From Azospirillum brasilense (lineage in GTDB: Bacteria > Pseudomonadota > Alphaproteobacteria > Azospirillales > Azospirillaceae), in assembly GCF_022023855.1 (NCBI RefSeq), contig NZ_CP059455.1, positions 1-64,000 on the forward strand: a DNA stretch of 64,000 bases. Direction: 5' to 3'. Shown here one piece after another: positions 33,498-42,358 of this stretch. Numbering within the stretch: the first letter of the stretch is position 1; each line of letters starts with the position of its first letter. The notes beneath the pieces were generated by a model. That model worked only from the letters and a program-made list of their open reading frames with translations. It was not told the DNA's origin and made no database searches. The translations under genes were made by a program, and so were the position numbers.

Positions 33498-35180
33498 GTG
33501 CAGAACCATCCACGCGGGGACCAGCCGCTGACGGGCGTGCCGGACGAGATCTGGGAGATCGCTCGAGAGCGTGAACGCGTGATCCGGCGGCTGGTCCTGG
33601 AGCCACCCGCCTACGGTGCCCGCAGCGAAGTGATGGCCGCAGCAGCGGCCGAATTGGGATTCAGTCCCCACCATCTCTATCGGCTGCTCAAAGCCTACGA
33701 AGCCGATCCCCGAACCCGGTCACTGGTGCCGAAGACGCCGGGTCCACAGGCCGGCGCCCGCCGGCTCGCTCTGCGCGTCGAAACGATCATCGAGGAGGAG
33801 ATCCAGACCCGCTACATGGATCTGCTCAAGCCGAAGAAATCACTCCTGATGAAGGGCATCCATGCCCGGTGCGCCGCCGAAGGGCTGGGCAAGCCGGCCC
33901 GTGAAACCGTTGAAGCCCGCCTGGCGGTCATCAGCAAGCGGGAGCAGACCAAGCGTCGCCACGGCCCCAAGAAGGCGCGCGAGGAGTTCAACCCGATCCG
34001 CGGATCGCTGGAGGCCGAACGCGCCCTGGAGATCGTCCAGATCGACCACACCCCGACCGACGTGATGGGGGTGGAGCCCGACACGCTGGAGGTCATCGGG
34101 CGCCCGTTCATCACCCTGGCGATCGACATCCGAACCCGGATGTACTGCGGTTTCTACCTGACCTTCGATCCGCCCAGCGCGTCCAGCGTGGCGGCCTGTG
34201 TCGCCCACGCGGTGATGAACAAGAGTGACTGGCTGTCGGCGCGCGGTCTTCCGGCCAAATGGCCAGTCGCGGGCCTGTGCGAGGTCATCCATGTCGACAA
34301 CGGCAAGGAGTTCCACTCCAAGGCCTTCACCCGGGCCTGCGAGGATTACGGCATCGAGGTGCGGTACCGGCCGCCGGGAACGCCGCACATGGGCGGCCAC
34401 GTCGAGCGGCGCATCGGCCACCTCATGCAGGAGCTGCACCTGCTGCCCGGCACCACCTTCTCCACCATCAAGGAACGGGGCATCTACGATCCGGCCGGCA
34501 ACGCCTGCCTCACCATCGCCGAGATCGAGTGGCTGGTGGCCAGCATCATCCTGGAGCATCACGCCAGCTTCCACGAAGGCATCGGCACGGCCCCGCTCGC
34601 CAAATGGACCGCCGACACGGAGGGGCGGACCTTCCGCACCCCGGCCGACCTGCGGACGTTCCACCGCGACTTCCTGCCGTTCGAGGATCGGAAGGTCCAG
34701 CGGGACGGCATCCACCTCTTCAACGTCCTCTACTGGCACGACGCGCTGACGCCCTTCCTTCACGACAACGCGTGGGTGACGGTCCACTACGATCCGGCCA
34801 ACCTGTCCAAGGTCTTCGTCCGGGGCGTGTCGGGGGAGTACCTGGAGGTGCCCTACCGGAACCTGCGCCGTCCGGCCATCTCCAAGTGGGAGCTGAAGGC
34901 GGCCACCCGCGCGCTGCGCCGGCAGGGACGGGCCGGCGTCGACGAGGCGATGATCTTCGAGATGGTGCTGGCGCGACGCAAGCTGGTCGACGAGGCCCGC
35001 GGCCGCAGCCGGCGGGCGCGGCTGGAGCATGCCCGCGGCGCCCGGCCGGGATCGGGACCGGCGCTGCCGGCCCCAAACCCGACGCGGACGATCGACGCGG
35101 AGTTCCAGGTCATCGCCGAGGACGCCGACGATGTTCCTCTCGACCTGCCCTTCTACGAGACCGAGGAGTGGGATGACTGA
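33498..35180 (+). CDS. tniA: TniA-type (Mu/TnsB-like) DDE transposase
   Basis: 560 aa. N-terminal DNA-binding helices (ARSEVMAAAAAELGFSPHHL), then an rve integrase core with Asp in EIVQIDHTPTDV, Asp in VIHVDNGKEFHS and Glu in MGGHVERRIGHL, followed by a Mu-C-like beta domain (WVTVHYDPANLSKVFVRG) and a basic C-terminal tail. Length fits TniA of Tn5053/Tn402-like elements. GTG start; tniB overlaps its stop by eight bases. Confidence 0.92.
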   Translation: MQNHPRGDQPLTGVPDEIWEIARERERVIRRLVLEPPAYGARSEVMAAAAAELGFSPHHLYRLLKAYEADPRTRSLVPKTPGPQAGARRLALRVETIIEEEIQTRYMDLLKPKKSLLMKGIHARCAAEGLGKPARETVEARLAVISKREQTKRRHGPKKAREEFNPIRGSLEAERALEIVQIDHTPTDVMGVEPDTLEVIGRPFITLAIDIRTRMYCGFYLTFDPPSASSVAACVAHAVMNKSDWLSARGLPAKWPVAGLCEVIHVDNGKEFHSKAFTRACEDYGIEVRYRPPGTPHMGGHVERRIGHLMQELHLLPGTTFSTIKERGIYDPAGNACLTIAEIEWLVASIILEHHASFHEGIGTAPLAKWTADTEGRTFRTPADLRTFHRDFLPFEDRKVQRDGIHLFNVLYWHDALTPFLHDNAWVTVHYDPANLSKVFVRGVSGEYLEVPYRNLRRPAISKWELKAATRALRRQGRAGVDEAMIFEMVLARRKLVDEARGRSRRARLEHARGARPGSGPALPAPNPTRTIDAEFQVIAEDADDVPLDLPFYETEEWDD

Positions 35181-36045
35181 CGCACACGGGCATCTGGGAA
35201 CCTCGGCGCGCGATGTGATCGGGCTGTCCCCCGAGGAACGGATCGCCCGGATGCAGAGCCGCCGCTTCACCGAGTACCCGCGCTGCCGCATGGTGCTCGA
35301 TCTGCTGAGCGACCAGGTCAACCAGCCGAGCGGCGTGGTGAAGCCCAACCTGCTGGTCTGGGGCGAGTCCGGACAGGGCAAGTCGACCATCATGAAAAAG
35401 CACCTGCGCGACCACCCGGCGGTCTTCGACAAGCAGACCGGCGTGCGGCGCGCGGCGGTGGTTGGCCTGGAAATGCCGCCGATGTGCGACGTCAAATGGT
35501 TCTACATCAAGCTGCTCGGCGCCATCGACGCGCCGGTCAGCGAATCCCGCAGCAGCCTGCCGGTCCTGGCGGACCGGGTGGTTGCCCTCTATCGCCTGAT
35601 GGGCGTTCGTCAGATCCTGGTCGACGAGGCGCACAACATGCTGATGGGCAGCGTGCGGCAGCAGCGCATGATGCTGGCGGTGATCCGGAATCTGTCCAAC
35701 GAGCTGGGCATTCCGCTGGTGCTTTTCGGCATCCAGGACGCCCGCGAGGCCCTGATGCACGACCGTCAGCTGACACGGCGTTTCCGTTTCATCGAACTGC
35801 CGATGTGGGGAGCCGGGGAGGAGTTCCAGTCCCTGGTCGGCAGCATCCTGCGCTCCTTGCCGCTGCGCCGCCCTTCGCCCCTGACGACGCGCGCGCTCAA
35901 GACTCTGCTGACCCACAGCGACGGCGGGACGGCCAAGCTGTTCGAAACCTTCATCGACCTCGGCATCGACGCCATCCGCTCCGGGGAGGAGCGCATCACG
36001 CCGGAGATGATCAAGGATTACGTCAGCCTGCCGGCCCTGGCGTGA
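35173..36045 (+). CDS. tniB: TniB-type AAA ATPase (TnsC-like)
   Basis: 290 aa. Walker A in LLVWGESGQGKSTIMKKHL, Walker B in QILVDEAHNMLMG, sensor in GIPLVLFGIQDA. The family regulates target choice and activates the transposase. ATG 35173 overlaps the tniA stop; its own TGA overlaps the tniQ GTG. The three genes are therefore translationally coupled. Confidence 0.92.
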   Translation: MTDAHGHLGTSARDVIGLSPEERIARMQSRRFTEYPRCRMVLDLLSDQVNQPSGVVKPNLLVWGESGQGKSTIMKKHLRDHPAVFDKQTGVRRAAVVGLEMPPMCDVKWFYIKLLGAIDAPVSESRSSLPVLADRVVALYRLMGVRQILVDEAHNMLMGSVRQQRMMLAVIRNLSNELGIPLVLFGIQDAREALMHDRQLTRRFRFIELPMWGAGEEFQSLVGSILRSLPLRRPSPLTTRALKTLLTHSDGGTAKLFETFIDLGIDAIRSGEERITPEMIKDYVSLPALA

Positions 36046-37559
36046 CCGGCGGGCCGCTGTTCACCACCGTGCCGGGGTTGCCGGTGGTGCCGCTCCCGGC
36101 CAAGGGAGAAGCTCTGAACAGCTGGATCTGGGCGATCGCACACATCTACGGGCTGACACCGGTGGCTTATCTTCGGCGGTTGGGCATTCCGCATCGCTGG
36201 GTGACCAAGGCGATCAAACAGGATCTGGTGATCCAGCCGATGCCGAGCGTGATGGAGCGGCTTCAGGCTGACACCGGGATGGCTCCGGACGTGGTTTGGG
36301 GCATGACCTTCGTTGGGCTGGACCGCGAACTGGAGAACGCCTGCCGACGCCACCACGCCCCTTGCGCAGCGTGTGTGAACGAAGCGTCCCGGCAGGCGGG
36401 GCGACCTGTTGAGTTGCTTCATGCGCGGGCCGCGTGGCGGATCGTCTGCCCCGATCATCTGCCCGACCCGAAGCCGATGGAGATGACGGACGGTCTCCCG
36501 CTGGCGGCCTTCCATGGCCAGGTGCGAACCATCATCAGGTTTCTCGACCGGGCGGCGTTCGATCCGCAGGCCTTTGAAGGCATCGTCGGCACACGGATGG
36601 CGCCAGCCTTCACGGTCACGGTCTTCCTGCGCTTCGTGTTTCTGCTGAACACGCATCTCAGCGTCCGCATCACCGAGTTCGATGAACTGCGTGACTGGGC
36701 GGGGTTCCGCATCCGGCGGGCCTTCACCCGGAACGCGGCCGGCGAACCGACGCGGCTTCCGCCGCCGGAACGGAACAATCCGGCCATCTCCCTGGTTCTG
36801 GCGTGGCAGCTCGTGACCGCTCCGCTCCGTACGCTGCTGGCCGGTCTGCACACCGTCAATCCGGTTCACCGCAAGACAGCACGGGACACAGGACAGCTCA
36901 TCGCCCTGGCCTGTCTCCTGCTGGAGTTTTGGCCGGGCGAGATGCTGACCCCGCTGTTGACTAGGCTCGCCTTGTCCCGCCAGGACTGGAACGGCGATGG
37001 CGGCCGCACCGGGCTGGCCATCGCCACGACCGCTCCGTGGAGCAACGACCCGAGCCATTCCGCGCGCTTGGCCGAGGCGCACTGGACGCACACCGCCTGG
37101 ACCCGCGTTCTGTTCTCCAATGCGATCTGGAACCGCCATCACCGGCGGGTTTCCCAGTTCCCGGTCGCCGGACCGTTCCGCGGGCGGTTGTTGGCTGCCA
37201 ACGGGCAAGCGGCGCCCCTGATCGGGGAGATCCGCCGCGAGGCGGGACAGAGCGGCCGGAAGAAACCTGCCGGTTTGGGGCGGTTCCAGGCAAAACCGGC
37301 GCCGGCGGTCCAAGAGGCGCACGCAGCGCCGCCGCAGCCGGTGTCGGTGCCCGCCGTCCCAACGCACATCGCCCAGGCTGTCCAGTTCGCCTTGGACGCC
37401 CATGGCCCCTTGCCGACCGGAAAGCTCAGCGTGCGCCAACGGCGTGCGGTGCTGCGCAAGCTGTCCGCCGCCGCGGTTCGATGCTTGAATCAAGAGGCGT
37501 GGTGCGGGTCCCCGGCGCCCCCCACACGACCCGCCACCCCATCCCTGAAGACGCGTTGA
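36042..37559 (+). CDS. tniQ: TniQ (TnsD/TnsE-side targeting) protein
   Basis: 505 aa. N-terminal TniQ domain with GEALNSWIWAIAHIYGLTPV and a zinc-finger region (CRRHHAPCAACVNEA, then WRIVCPDHLPDP). The long C-terminal part (residues 170-505) is less conserved and ends in a Pro/Ala-rich tail. Family role: target-site recognition for Tn7/Tn5053-like transposition. GTG 36042 overlaps the tniB stop. No CRISPR array or cas gene is nearby, so this is a conventional tni module. Confidence 0.85.
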   Translation: MTGGPLFTTVPGLPVVPLPAKGEALNSWIWAIAHIYGLTPVAYLRRLGIPHRWVTKAIKQDLVIQPMPSVMERLQADTGMAPDVVWGMTFVGLDRELENACRRHHAPCAACVNEASRQAGRPVELLHARAAWRIVCPDHLPDPKPMEMTDGLPLAAFHGQVRTIIRFLDRAAFDPQAFEGIVGTRMAPAFTVTVFLRFVFLLNTHLSVRITEFDELRDWAGFRIRRAFTRNAAGEPTRLPPPERNNPAISLVLAWQLVTAPLRTLLAGLHTVNPVHRKTARDTGQLIALACLLLEFWPGEMLTPLLTRLALSRQDWNGDGGRTGLAIATTAPWSNDPSHSARLAEAHWTHTAWTRVLFSNAIWNRHHRRVSQFPVAGPFRGRLLAANGQAAPLIGEIRREAGQSGRKKPAGLGRFQAKPAPAVQEAHAAPPQPVSVPAVPTHIAQAVQFALDAHGPLPTGKLSVRQRRAVLRKLSAAAVRCLNQEAWCGSPAPPTRPATPSLKTR

Positions 37560-37572
37560 TACCAAACCGCCG

Positions 37573-37735
37573 TCACGATCCTTGCGAGGACAGCATCACC
37601 GGAACGTTAAGCGGCGTGCCCGTCACAGTGGCCAACCCGGCGCCGGGGCCAACTCGAACAGGCTGATGGCGGTCGCCGCGGCAAGTTCGTAGACGTTGCT
37701 GGCGCCGATGAGCGCTGACGGGGCTGCGGCGCATT
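37573..37735 (-). pseudogene. Decayed C-terminus of an ACR3-type arsenite permease
   Basis: Two minus-strand frames give PSALIGASNVYELAAATAIS then LFELAP, and GAGLATVTGTPLNVPVMLSS. These match the end of ACR3/ArsB permeases (PSALIGASNFFELAVAxAIS, GAALATVVGVLxEVPVML). One frameshift joins them and everything upstream is missing. It sits right after tniQ, so arsenic resistance may have been a cargo or a target of the transposon. Confidence 0.65.
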
Positions 37736-37937
37736 CGGACAGGCGCACCGCCGTCTCCCGACAACCGGCCAGGATCTGCTTGCCAACGCCGGTGCCGGTT
37801 CCCATGTGGAAAACATCAAGCTTGCTCCGGGGCCTGTTATCTCCAGCCCCGGCCCCCGGTCTGGGTCTCTTTTCCCGAAGTGAATTTGATCCCCTCCCGA
37901 TGTCGGGCGGGGCACCACCAAACAAGGGAACAGGCCC

Positions 37938-38147
37938 ATGGCCATCGGCACCGTGAAGTGGTTCAACTCCACCAGGGGCTACGGCTTCATCCAGCCGGAG
38001 GACGCCTCGGCGAACGTCTTCGTCCACATCTCCGCCGTCGACCGTTCCGGCATCGGCCATCTCAACGAAGGACAGAAGCTGTCGTTCGAGGCCGTCCGCG
38101 ACCCGCGGCGGGGCAAGGTTCCGGCCGAGGGTCGGCGCGCGCTTTGA
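37938..38147 (+). CDS. Cold-shock domain protein
   Basis: 69-aa CspA-type RNA chaperone: GTVKWFNSTRGYGFIQPEDA contains RNP1 (YGFIQ), and NVFVHISAVDRSGI contains RNP2 (VFVHI). The C-terminal end (RDPRRGKVPAEGRRAL) differs from the usual end, but length is normal. AAGGGAACAGGCCC precedes ATG. Binds single-stranded nucleic acid in the cytoplasm. Confidence 0.92.
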   Translation: MAIGTVKWFNSTRGYGFIQPEDASANVFVHISAVDRSGIGHLNEGQKLSFEAVRDPRRGKVPAEGRRAL

Positions 38148-38796
38148 GCGCCGAGGCTGCCGAAATTCAACAGAAACGGCAACGGCCGGCGGACTTTGTC
38201 CGCATCGGCCGGAGGACCCTCATGACCACCCAACCTCCTTCGACCGGGACCACCCAGGTCGCCCGCCCCCGGCTTTGACCAGGCATGGGCGCCGGGATGG
38301 CCCCGTTTCACCCCGCGCGAGATCCGCCGGATCGCTCTCGACCCTCTGGGCTGAGCGCGTCTCACGCCGAACAGCCTCCACTCCAAGAACAGCCGGAAAC
38401 AGCGGTCCGATCCGCGACAACGGTGTCGGGAGCGCCCTGCGGGTTCTGGAAAGATGCAGCGCGAGGGGTTTTTTGATCGCGACCGCCGGTTCCACAGGCC
38501 GATCGGCGGCCTCAAGGTCGTCAGGCCCCATTCCGGAGCTTTACCGGACCAACCATTGGAGACGGGACACAGCCAACCCCTACGATGCGAACCCGGTCCG
38601 CGAAGGCCCGTGCATCAACCGGAACATCACGGCACGCACGGTGCGGCCCGTCACCGCCGTTTGACGACATGGCCGGCGGGACGTCGGTTCGCAAAGCCTG
38701 ACGGTCGGGGAGCGGAAACCGGTGCGGCCCGCTCAAACCGGCCGGCGCATGCCGTGCCAATCCAACGGGACCCGCCGCCACGACGAAGGCTTTCGG
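38148..38796. other. Gap without a supportable gene
   Basis: About 650 GC-rich bases. Open frames on both strands lack ribosome sites and recognisable domains. The end of the stretch should contain the promoter of the receiver gene at 38797. No RNA gene is recognised. Confidence 0.4.
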
Positions 38797-39186
38797 ATGA
38801 ACGCGCCGTCGACTCCTCCTGTTCACATCCTTCTGGTCGAGGACGAGGCTGTCGTGGCCATGGCCATGGAGGACACGCTGGTCTGTGCGGGGTTCCGTGT
38901 CACGGTCACGCACAACGGCCGGGACGCGCTGGAAGCCGATGCCAAGGACCGGGCCGATCTGTTGCTGACCGATCTCAGGATGCCCATCATGGACGGGAAG
39001 GTCCTGATCCAACGGTTGCGTGGCGGCCGGCCCGGTCTTCCCGTCGTGGTCGTGACCGGGACGCCGCCGGAGGACGGCGTGGCCAGCATTCAAAGGGGCG
39101 ACCCCGGTCGCATGCGGCTCCTTGTGAAACCAATTTCGATGGCGGACCTTGTCGTCGCCGTCCAGTGGGTGATCGAGCCGGCATGA
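38797..39186 (+). CDS. CheY-like response regulator
   Basis: 129-aa receiver: ILLVEDEAVVAMAMEDTL (acidic pair E15-D16), phospho-Asp D59 in LLLTDLRMPIMDG, Thr in VVVTGTPP and Lys in LLVKPI. The form matches receivers paired with HWE/HisKA_2 kinases. GAAGG is upstream of ATG 38797. It converges with the HWE kinase gene 66 bases away, so they are probably a cognate pair. Confidence 0.9.
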   Translation: MNAPSTPPVHILLVEDEAVVAMAMEDTLVCAGFRVTVTHNGRDALEADAKDRADLLLTDLRMPIMDGKVLIQRLRGGRPGLPVVVVTGTPPEDGVASIQRGDPGRMRLLVKPISMADLVVAVQWVIEPA

Positions 39187-39252
39187 TGCCTGCCGGACCC
39201 GCCGATCGTGCTCCTCACCGGAGCCTCGGCGTCGGTCCGGGCAGCGGTGTCG

Positions 39253-40404
39253 TCATCCCGGAAACGTGACCGTCACGGCGACACCGGAATCGTGGCCGAT
39301 GTCCATCTCGCCGTCGATCTGTTCGACGAGGGAGCGGACGATCCCATAGCCAAGGGCACCTTCGCGATCGCCGGACATACCCACTCCGTTGTCGCGCACG
39401 CGCAGCATCACATGGCTGGCGCCCGACCGCCGGGCCGTCACCTTGATGTGCCCCGTTCGAGACGACGGAAACGCGTGCTTCACGGCGTTGGTGACCAGTT
39501 CGTTCACCACCAGCCCCAGCGCGATGGCGTGGTTGGCCGGCACGTGAATGTCCTCGTCCGCCTGCGCCTCGATCCGGATGCCGGTGTTCGTGCCGGCCGC
39601 CGTCATCAGGGACGCGCAGAGATCCCTCAGGTAGGGAGCGAGGCCGATCCGGCTGGGGTCCCGGGATTTGCTGAGCAGATGGTGGGCCTGCGCCATCGCC
39701 CCCAGCCGCTCCTGCGTTTCCAGGAAGAGTGCCCTGACCGTCGGGTCCGCTTGCTGGTAGGCCTGGGTGATCAGCAGCGACGATGCGATGGCCAGGCTGT
39801 TCTTGGCCCGGTGGTCCACCTCGCGCAGCAGCACCCCGTTCTCCGCCAGAAGGCGGGACAGGCGCGCGTTGGCCGCCGTCAACTCCTGCGTCCGCTCGGC
39901 CACGCGCCGCTCCAGGTCCCGGGTGAGGTGCCGCAGTTCGTCCTCGGCGACGCGGCGGCGCGTGATGTCCAGGAAGGACAGGAAATGGTGGACGACCCGG
40001 CCGCTGGCATCGGCCCAACCGCCGACGAACAGCGCTGCCCACAGTGTGCCGCCGTCCTTGCGGTACTGCAGGACTTCCAGCGTTTCGTCGCGCTGCTCGG
40101 CAAGGGCCGCCTTGAACCGTTGGATCGTCGCGGGATCGGTGTCCGGCCCGTCCAGGAAATGCGGCTCCTGCCCGAGGACTTCGTCCATGGTGTAGCCGGA
40201 GATGTCCAGAAAGGCGTCGTTGGCGAAGATCACCGGATTGCCCGGCAGCGTTGCATCGGTGACGATCATCGGCATCCGCGTGACCGCAACCGCCCGGGCG
40301 AAGATTCCTCCCTGCCGCTGCACCGCGTCCACCTGCCGCTCCGCATCGGAGCGCTCCGTTGTGCCGGGCAGGTTTGGCCGGAAGCCGTTCATGATCGGCA
40401 GCAT
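39253..40404 (-). CDS. PAS (LOV-like) HWE/HisKA_2 histidine kinase
   Basis: 383 aa. PAS domain (about 45-150) with IFANDAFLDISGYTMDEVLG, a LOV-like core. The flavin-binding cysteine motif GxNCRFL is replaced by GQEPHFL, so light-driven adduct formation is not expected. Then a coiled coil, a HisKA_2 box REVDHRAKNSLAIASSLL with the phospho-His, and an HWE-type ATPase (ALGLVVNELVTNAVKHAF, RDNGVGM). No membrane segment. Converges with the receiver gene at 38797. Confidence 0.9.
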   Translation of the reverse strand: MLPIMNGFRPNLPGTTERSDAERQVDAVQRQGGIFARAVAVTRMPMIVTDATLPGNPVIFANDAFLDISGYTMDEVLGQEPHFLDGPDTDPATIQRFKAALAEQRDETLEVLQYRKDGGTLWAALFVGGWADASGRVVHHFLSFLDITRRRVAEDELRHLTRDLERRVAERTQELTAANARLSRLLAENGVLLREVDHRAKNSLAIASSLLITQAYQQADPTVRALFLETQERLGAMAQAHHLLSKSRDPSRIGLAPYLRDLCASLMTAAGTNTGIRIEAQADEDIHVPANHAIALGLVVNELVTNAVKHAFPSSRTGHIKVTARRSGASHVMLRVRDNGVGMSGDREGALGYGIVRSLVEQIDGEMDIGHDSGVAVTVTFPG

Positions 40405-40579
40405 GGCACGGGCATCGGACGGCGAAGCCCAATTTCAGCCGATCGAGCGGGTTTCCGCGACGCGTCCGGCCACCGTCCGTCCGCCAAGAAGTCACCCGTG
40501 TCGCACCTGGCTCCACCACCACGGTGCCGATGGCTGGCGGTCATCGGGCCGACGGGAACGGACATGGGTTCGCTCCGCT

Positions 40580-40777
40580 CTACGGGACGTCCGGGAACAC
40601 AAACCGCTCACGCACGCGGGACGCGATGCGCTCGTCGGTCACCGGTGGGCCATATCCGGCGAGTGCGGCGCGCATCATGTCGTTCACGCCGTCGCCGGGC
40701 CGTCGCGTCCAGAGCGCAACGTCGAAGGTGCAGCCGAACACCGTCTGGTAACGTCCCAGAAGTTCGCGGTCGATCAT
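40580..40777 (-). CDS. Small conserved-looking protein
   Basis: 65 aa: MIDRELLGRYQTVFGCTFDV, then ALWTRRPGDGVNDMMRAALA and RIASRVRERFVFPDVP. AGGAGGAATTCC before ATG 40777 is an excellent ribosome site. The ATG overlaps the stop of the upstream gene (ATGA). Family not recognised; part of a three-gene minus-strand operon with the DUF2188-like and pentapeptide genes. Confidence 0.75.
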   Translation of the reverse strand: MIDRELLGRYQTVFGCTFDVALWTRRPGDGVNDMMRAALAGYGPPVTDERIASRVRERFVFPDVP

Positions 40778-41106
40778 GGAATTCCTCCTGGTTCGCGCCG
40801 CCACGGCGCAAGCACCGCCGGGCGCGGCCGCTTGGGGCGTGGTTTCGGCGCCATGATCCGCAATGGCTCCACCCAGCGTGGGGGATAGCCGTCAGCCCCG
40901 AAGGACCAGACGATCCGCGCAATGCCGTCCACGGCGCGCAGCGACACACGGGCGTCGTGACCGTCCTTGCCGGCTTGATGCGCGGCCTGCACGGCGGCGG
41001 TCAGAGCGCCGTCCCGTCCGCTCGGGAAGGGACCGTACCGGTTCTTCTCCAGAAAAATGAACCAACCGGCTCCACGTTGCGTGACGAGATAGTGCGCACG
41101 CGCCAT
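40774..41106 (-). CDS. DUF2188-like small protein
   Basis: 110 aa: HYLVTQRGAGWFIFLEKNRY then GPFPSGRDGALTAAVQAAHQ and AGKDGHDARVSLRA. The GPFxxRxxA..AA...A...G layout resembles DUF2188 proteins (from memory). A basic Pro/Arg-rich tail follows. Its stop overlaps the next ATG. Unknown function. Confidence 0.7.
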   Translation of the reverse strand: MARAHYLVTQRGAGWFIFLEKNRYGPFPSGRDGALTAAVQAAHQAGKDGHDARVSLRAVDGIARIVWSFGADGYPPRWVEPLRIMAPKPRPKRPRPAVLAPWRREPGGIP

Positions 41107-41109
41107 GCC

Positions 41110-41643
41110 TCACTCCTCCCGCCGGTCCGGCAGGCGTGTGTCCGGATCACCCAGGGCGTTGGCGAGCTGATCGCCCATAAGGCCGGTTGCGGTCCGCAGG
41201 TCGGCACCGTGCAACCGCGCTCCCCACAAACTGGTTTCGGTGCAATCCGCGTCCGACAGGTCCGCGCCGGACAGGTCGGCATGATCAAGGTTCGCATTCC
41301 GGAGGTCGGCTTGACACAGGCGGGCCGCGCCGAGCCGGGCGTTCCACAACGAGGCCCGTTCCAGGCAAGCGCCGTCAAAGTTCGCGCCCGAAGCGTCGAC
41401 ATGGTCGAGGTCGGCGCCCCTCAGATCACAGCCATCGAGCCGCGCCCGGCGCAGGTCGGCGCGCCACAGCGACCGGCCGGACAGATCGGCATGGCGCAAG
41501 TCGGCTTGACGGCCCTCCTGCCCCACGCTCTCAAGCCACAGGCGGTGAGCGGCCAACACGGCGTCGAGTGCTTCGGCAGACGGCCGTACTCTCTCCGCCG
41601 GCGTGGATTCATGCCTGGCAGAGATGCGGAAACGCTCCGACAT
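41110..41643 (-). CDS. Pentapeptide-repeat protein
   Basis: 177 aa. Residues about 60-150 are consecutive A(D/N)Lxx repeats (ADLRHADLSG, RADLRRARLDGCDLRGADL, NANLDHADLSGADLSDADC), which fold as a right-handed quadrilateral beta helix. ATG 41643 is preferred, with AGAGGA eight bases upstream, over 41685. First gene of a minus-strand operon with two small proteins. Some family members protect DNA gyrase; nothing here shows that role. Confidence 0.88.
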   Translation of the reverse strand: MSERFRISARHESTPAERVRPSAEALDAVLAAHRLWLESVGQEGRQADLRHADLSGRSLWRADLRRARLDGCDLRGADLDHVDASGANFDGACLERASLWNARLGAARLCQADLRNANLDHADLSGADLSDADCTETSLWGARLHGADLRTATGLMGDQLANALGDPDTRLPDRREE

Positions 41644-41801
41644 GATGTTGTCCTCTCTGCGGGTGTGGTCGGGACCAGGATGCACCTGCCCGAGGGGGCT
41701 CGGTGAACGGGGGCCGAGTCGCAGCGGAACCGGAAGCTCAGCGAAGGGCCAACTTCAGAAAATCCGCCGCTTTTTCCTGGGCGTCCGTTTCGGTAGACTT
41801 T

Positions 41802-42008
41802 TCACGACGATGGCCGGCCTGCGGCATCCGCTCTCATTCGGCGGATTTCATGTGCGGCGTCGCGAGCTTGCCGCCCATTGGCCATTGCTTCATCGGCACG
41901 GATGCGAGCCTCTACAGCCGCGCTCAGGAGTTCTTCAGATCTGATCCTGGCCCGGCAAGCCATTGCCTGAAGGCGGATGGATTTTTCCCGGAGTTGTTGG
42001 AACTGCAT
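41802..42008 (-). CDS. Small helical protein
   Basis: 68 aa, nearly all helix: MQFQQLREKSIRLQAMACRA, then RIRSEELLSAAVEARIRADE and AMANGRQARDAAHEIRRM. AGAGAAAG lies upstream. It overlaps the tail of the gene at 41924-42301 in another frame, so one of the two annotations may be wrong at that end. Confidence 0.5.
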   Translation of the reverse strand: MQFQQLREKSIRLQAMACRARIRSEELLSAAVEARIRADEAMANGRQARDAAHEIRRMRADAAGRPSS

Positions 42009-42301
42009 CGGCAATCTTTCTCTGTTGCGTTCACTTCCACCAGGGCCGATGCAGACCCGACCTGGACACCCAAGGGGGTGCCTAGGTTTCCGGTTCCTCC
42101 GCTAGCCGGATCCTTGAACCGGGTCGGTTGAGCGCCGCACCGCAGGGCTGCCTGGCCGGAAGGCAACAAAGTTGTGGCGTCCCGGAAAACACGACGATGC
42201 TCCTGCCAGCGTCGTTCGGCGACCGTCCAAGGCAGGCGCTCACGCAGAACATCGGCACCCTCGGGTGCAGGTCCCGCGAAAACCATGAAGCGCGAATCCA
42301 T
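41924..42301 (-). CDS. Small hypothetical protein, possibly frameshifted at its end
   Basis: AAGGAGGGTGATC immediately before ATG 42301 is an almost ideal ribosome site. The first ~60 residues look coding (MDSRFMVFAGPAPEGADVLR then ERLPWTVAERRWQEHRRVFR). The later part is Ser/Gly-rich, unlike a protein domain, and overlaps the helical 68-aa frame. A frameshift after residue 60 is possible. No family recognised. Confidence 0.5.
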   Translation of the reverse strand: MDSRFMVFAGPAPEGADVLRERLPWTVAERRWQEHRRVFRDATTLLPSGQAALRCGAQPTRFKDPASGGTGNLGTPLGVQVGSASALVEVNATEKDCRCSSNNSGKNPSAFRQWLAGPGSDLKNS

Positions 42302-42358
42302 GATCACCCTCCTTCGATGCGGAAGCACCCTGCATCGCACGGGTCCGACCGGGAGCCA

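Noticed and set aside
33498-37559. CRISPR-associated (CAST-like) Tn7 system
   Set aside because: No cas gene and no CRISPR repeats anywhere in the window; gene sizes fit an ordinary tniABQ module.
39253-40404. Blue-light LOV histidine kinase
   Set aside because: The adduct-forming Cys is missing, so a light-sensing call is not supported.
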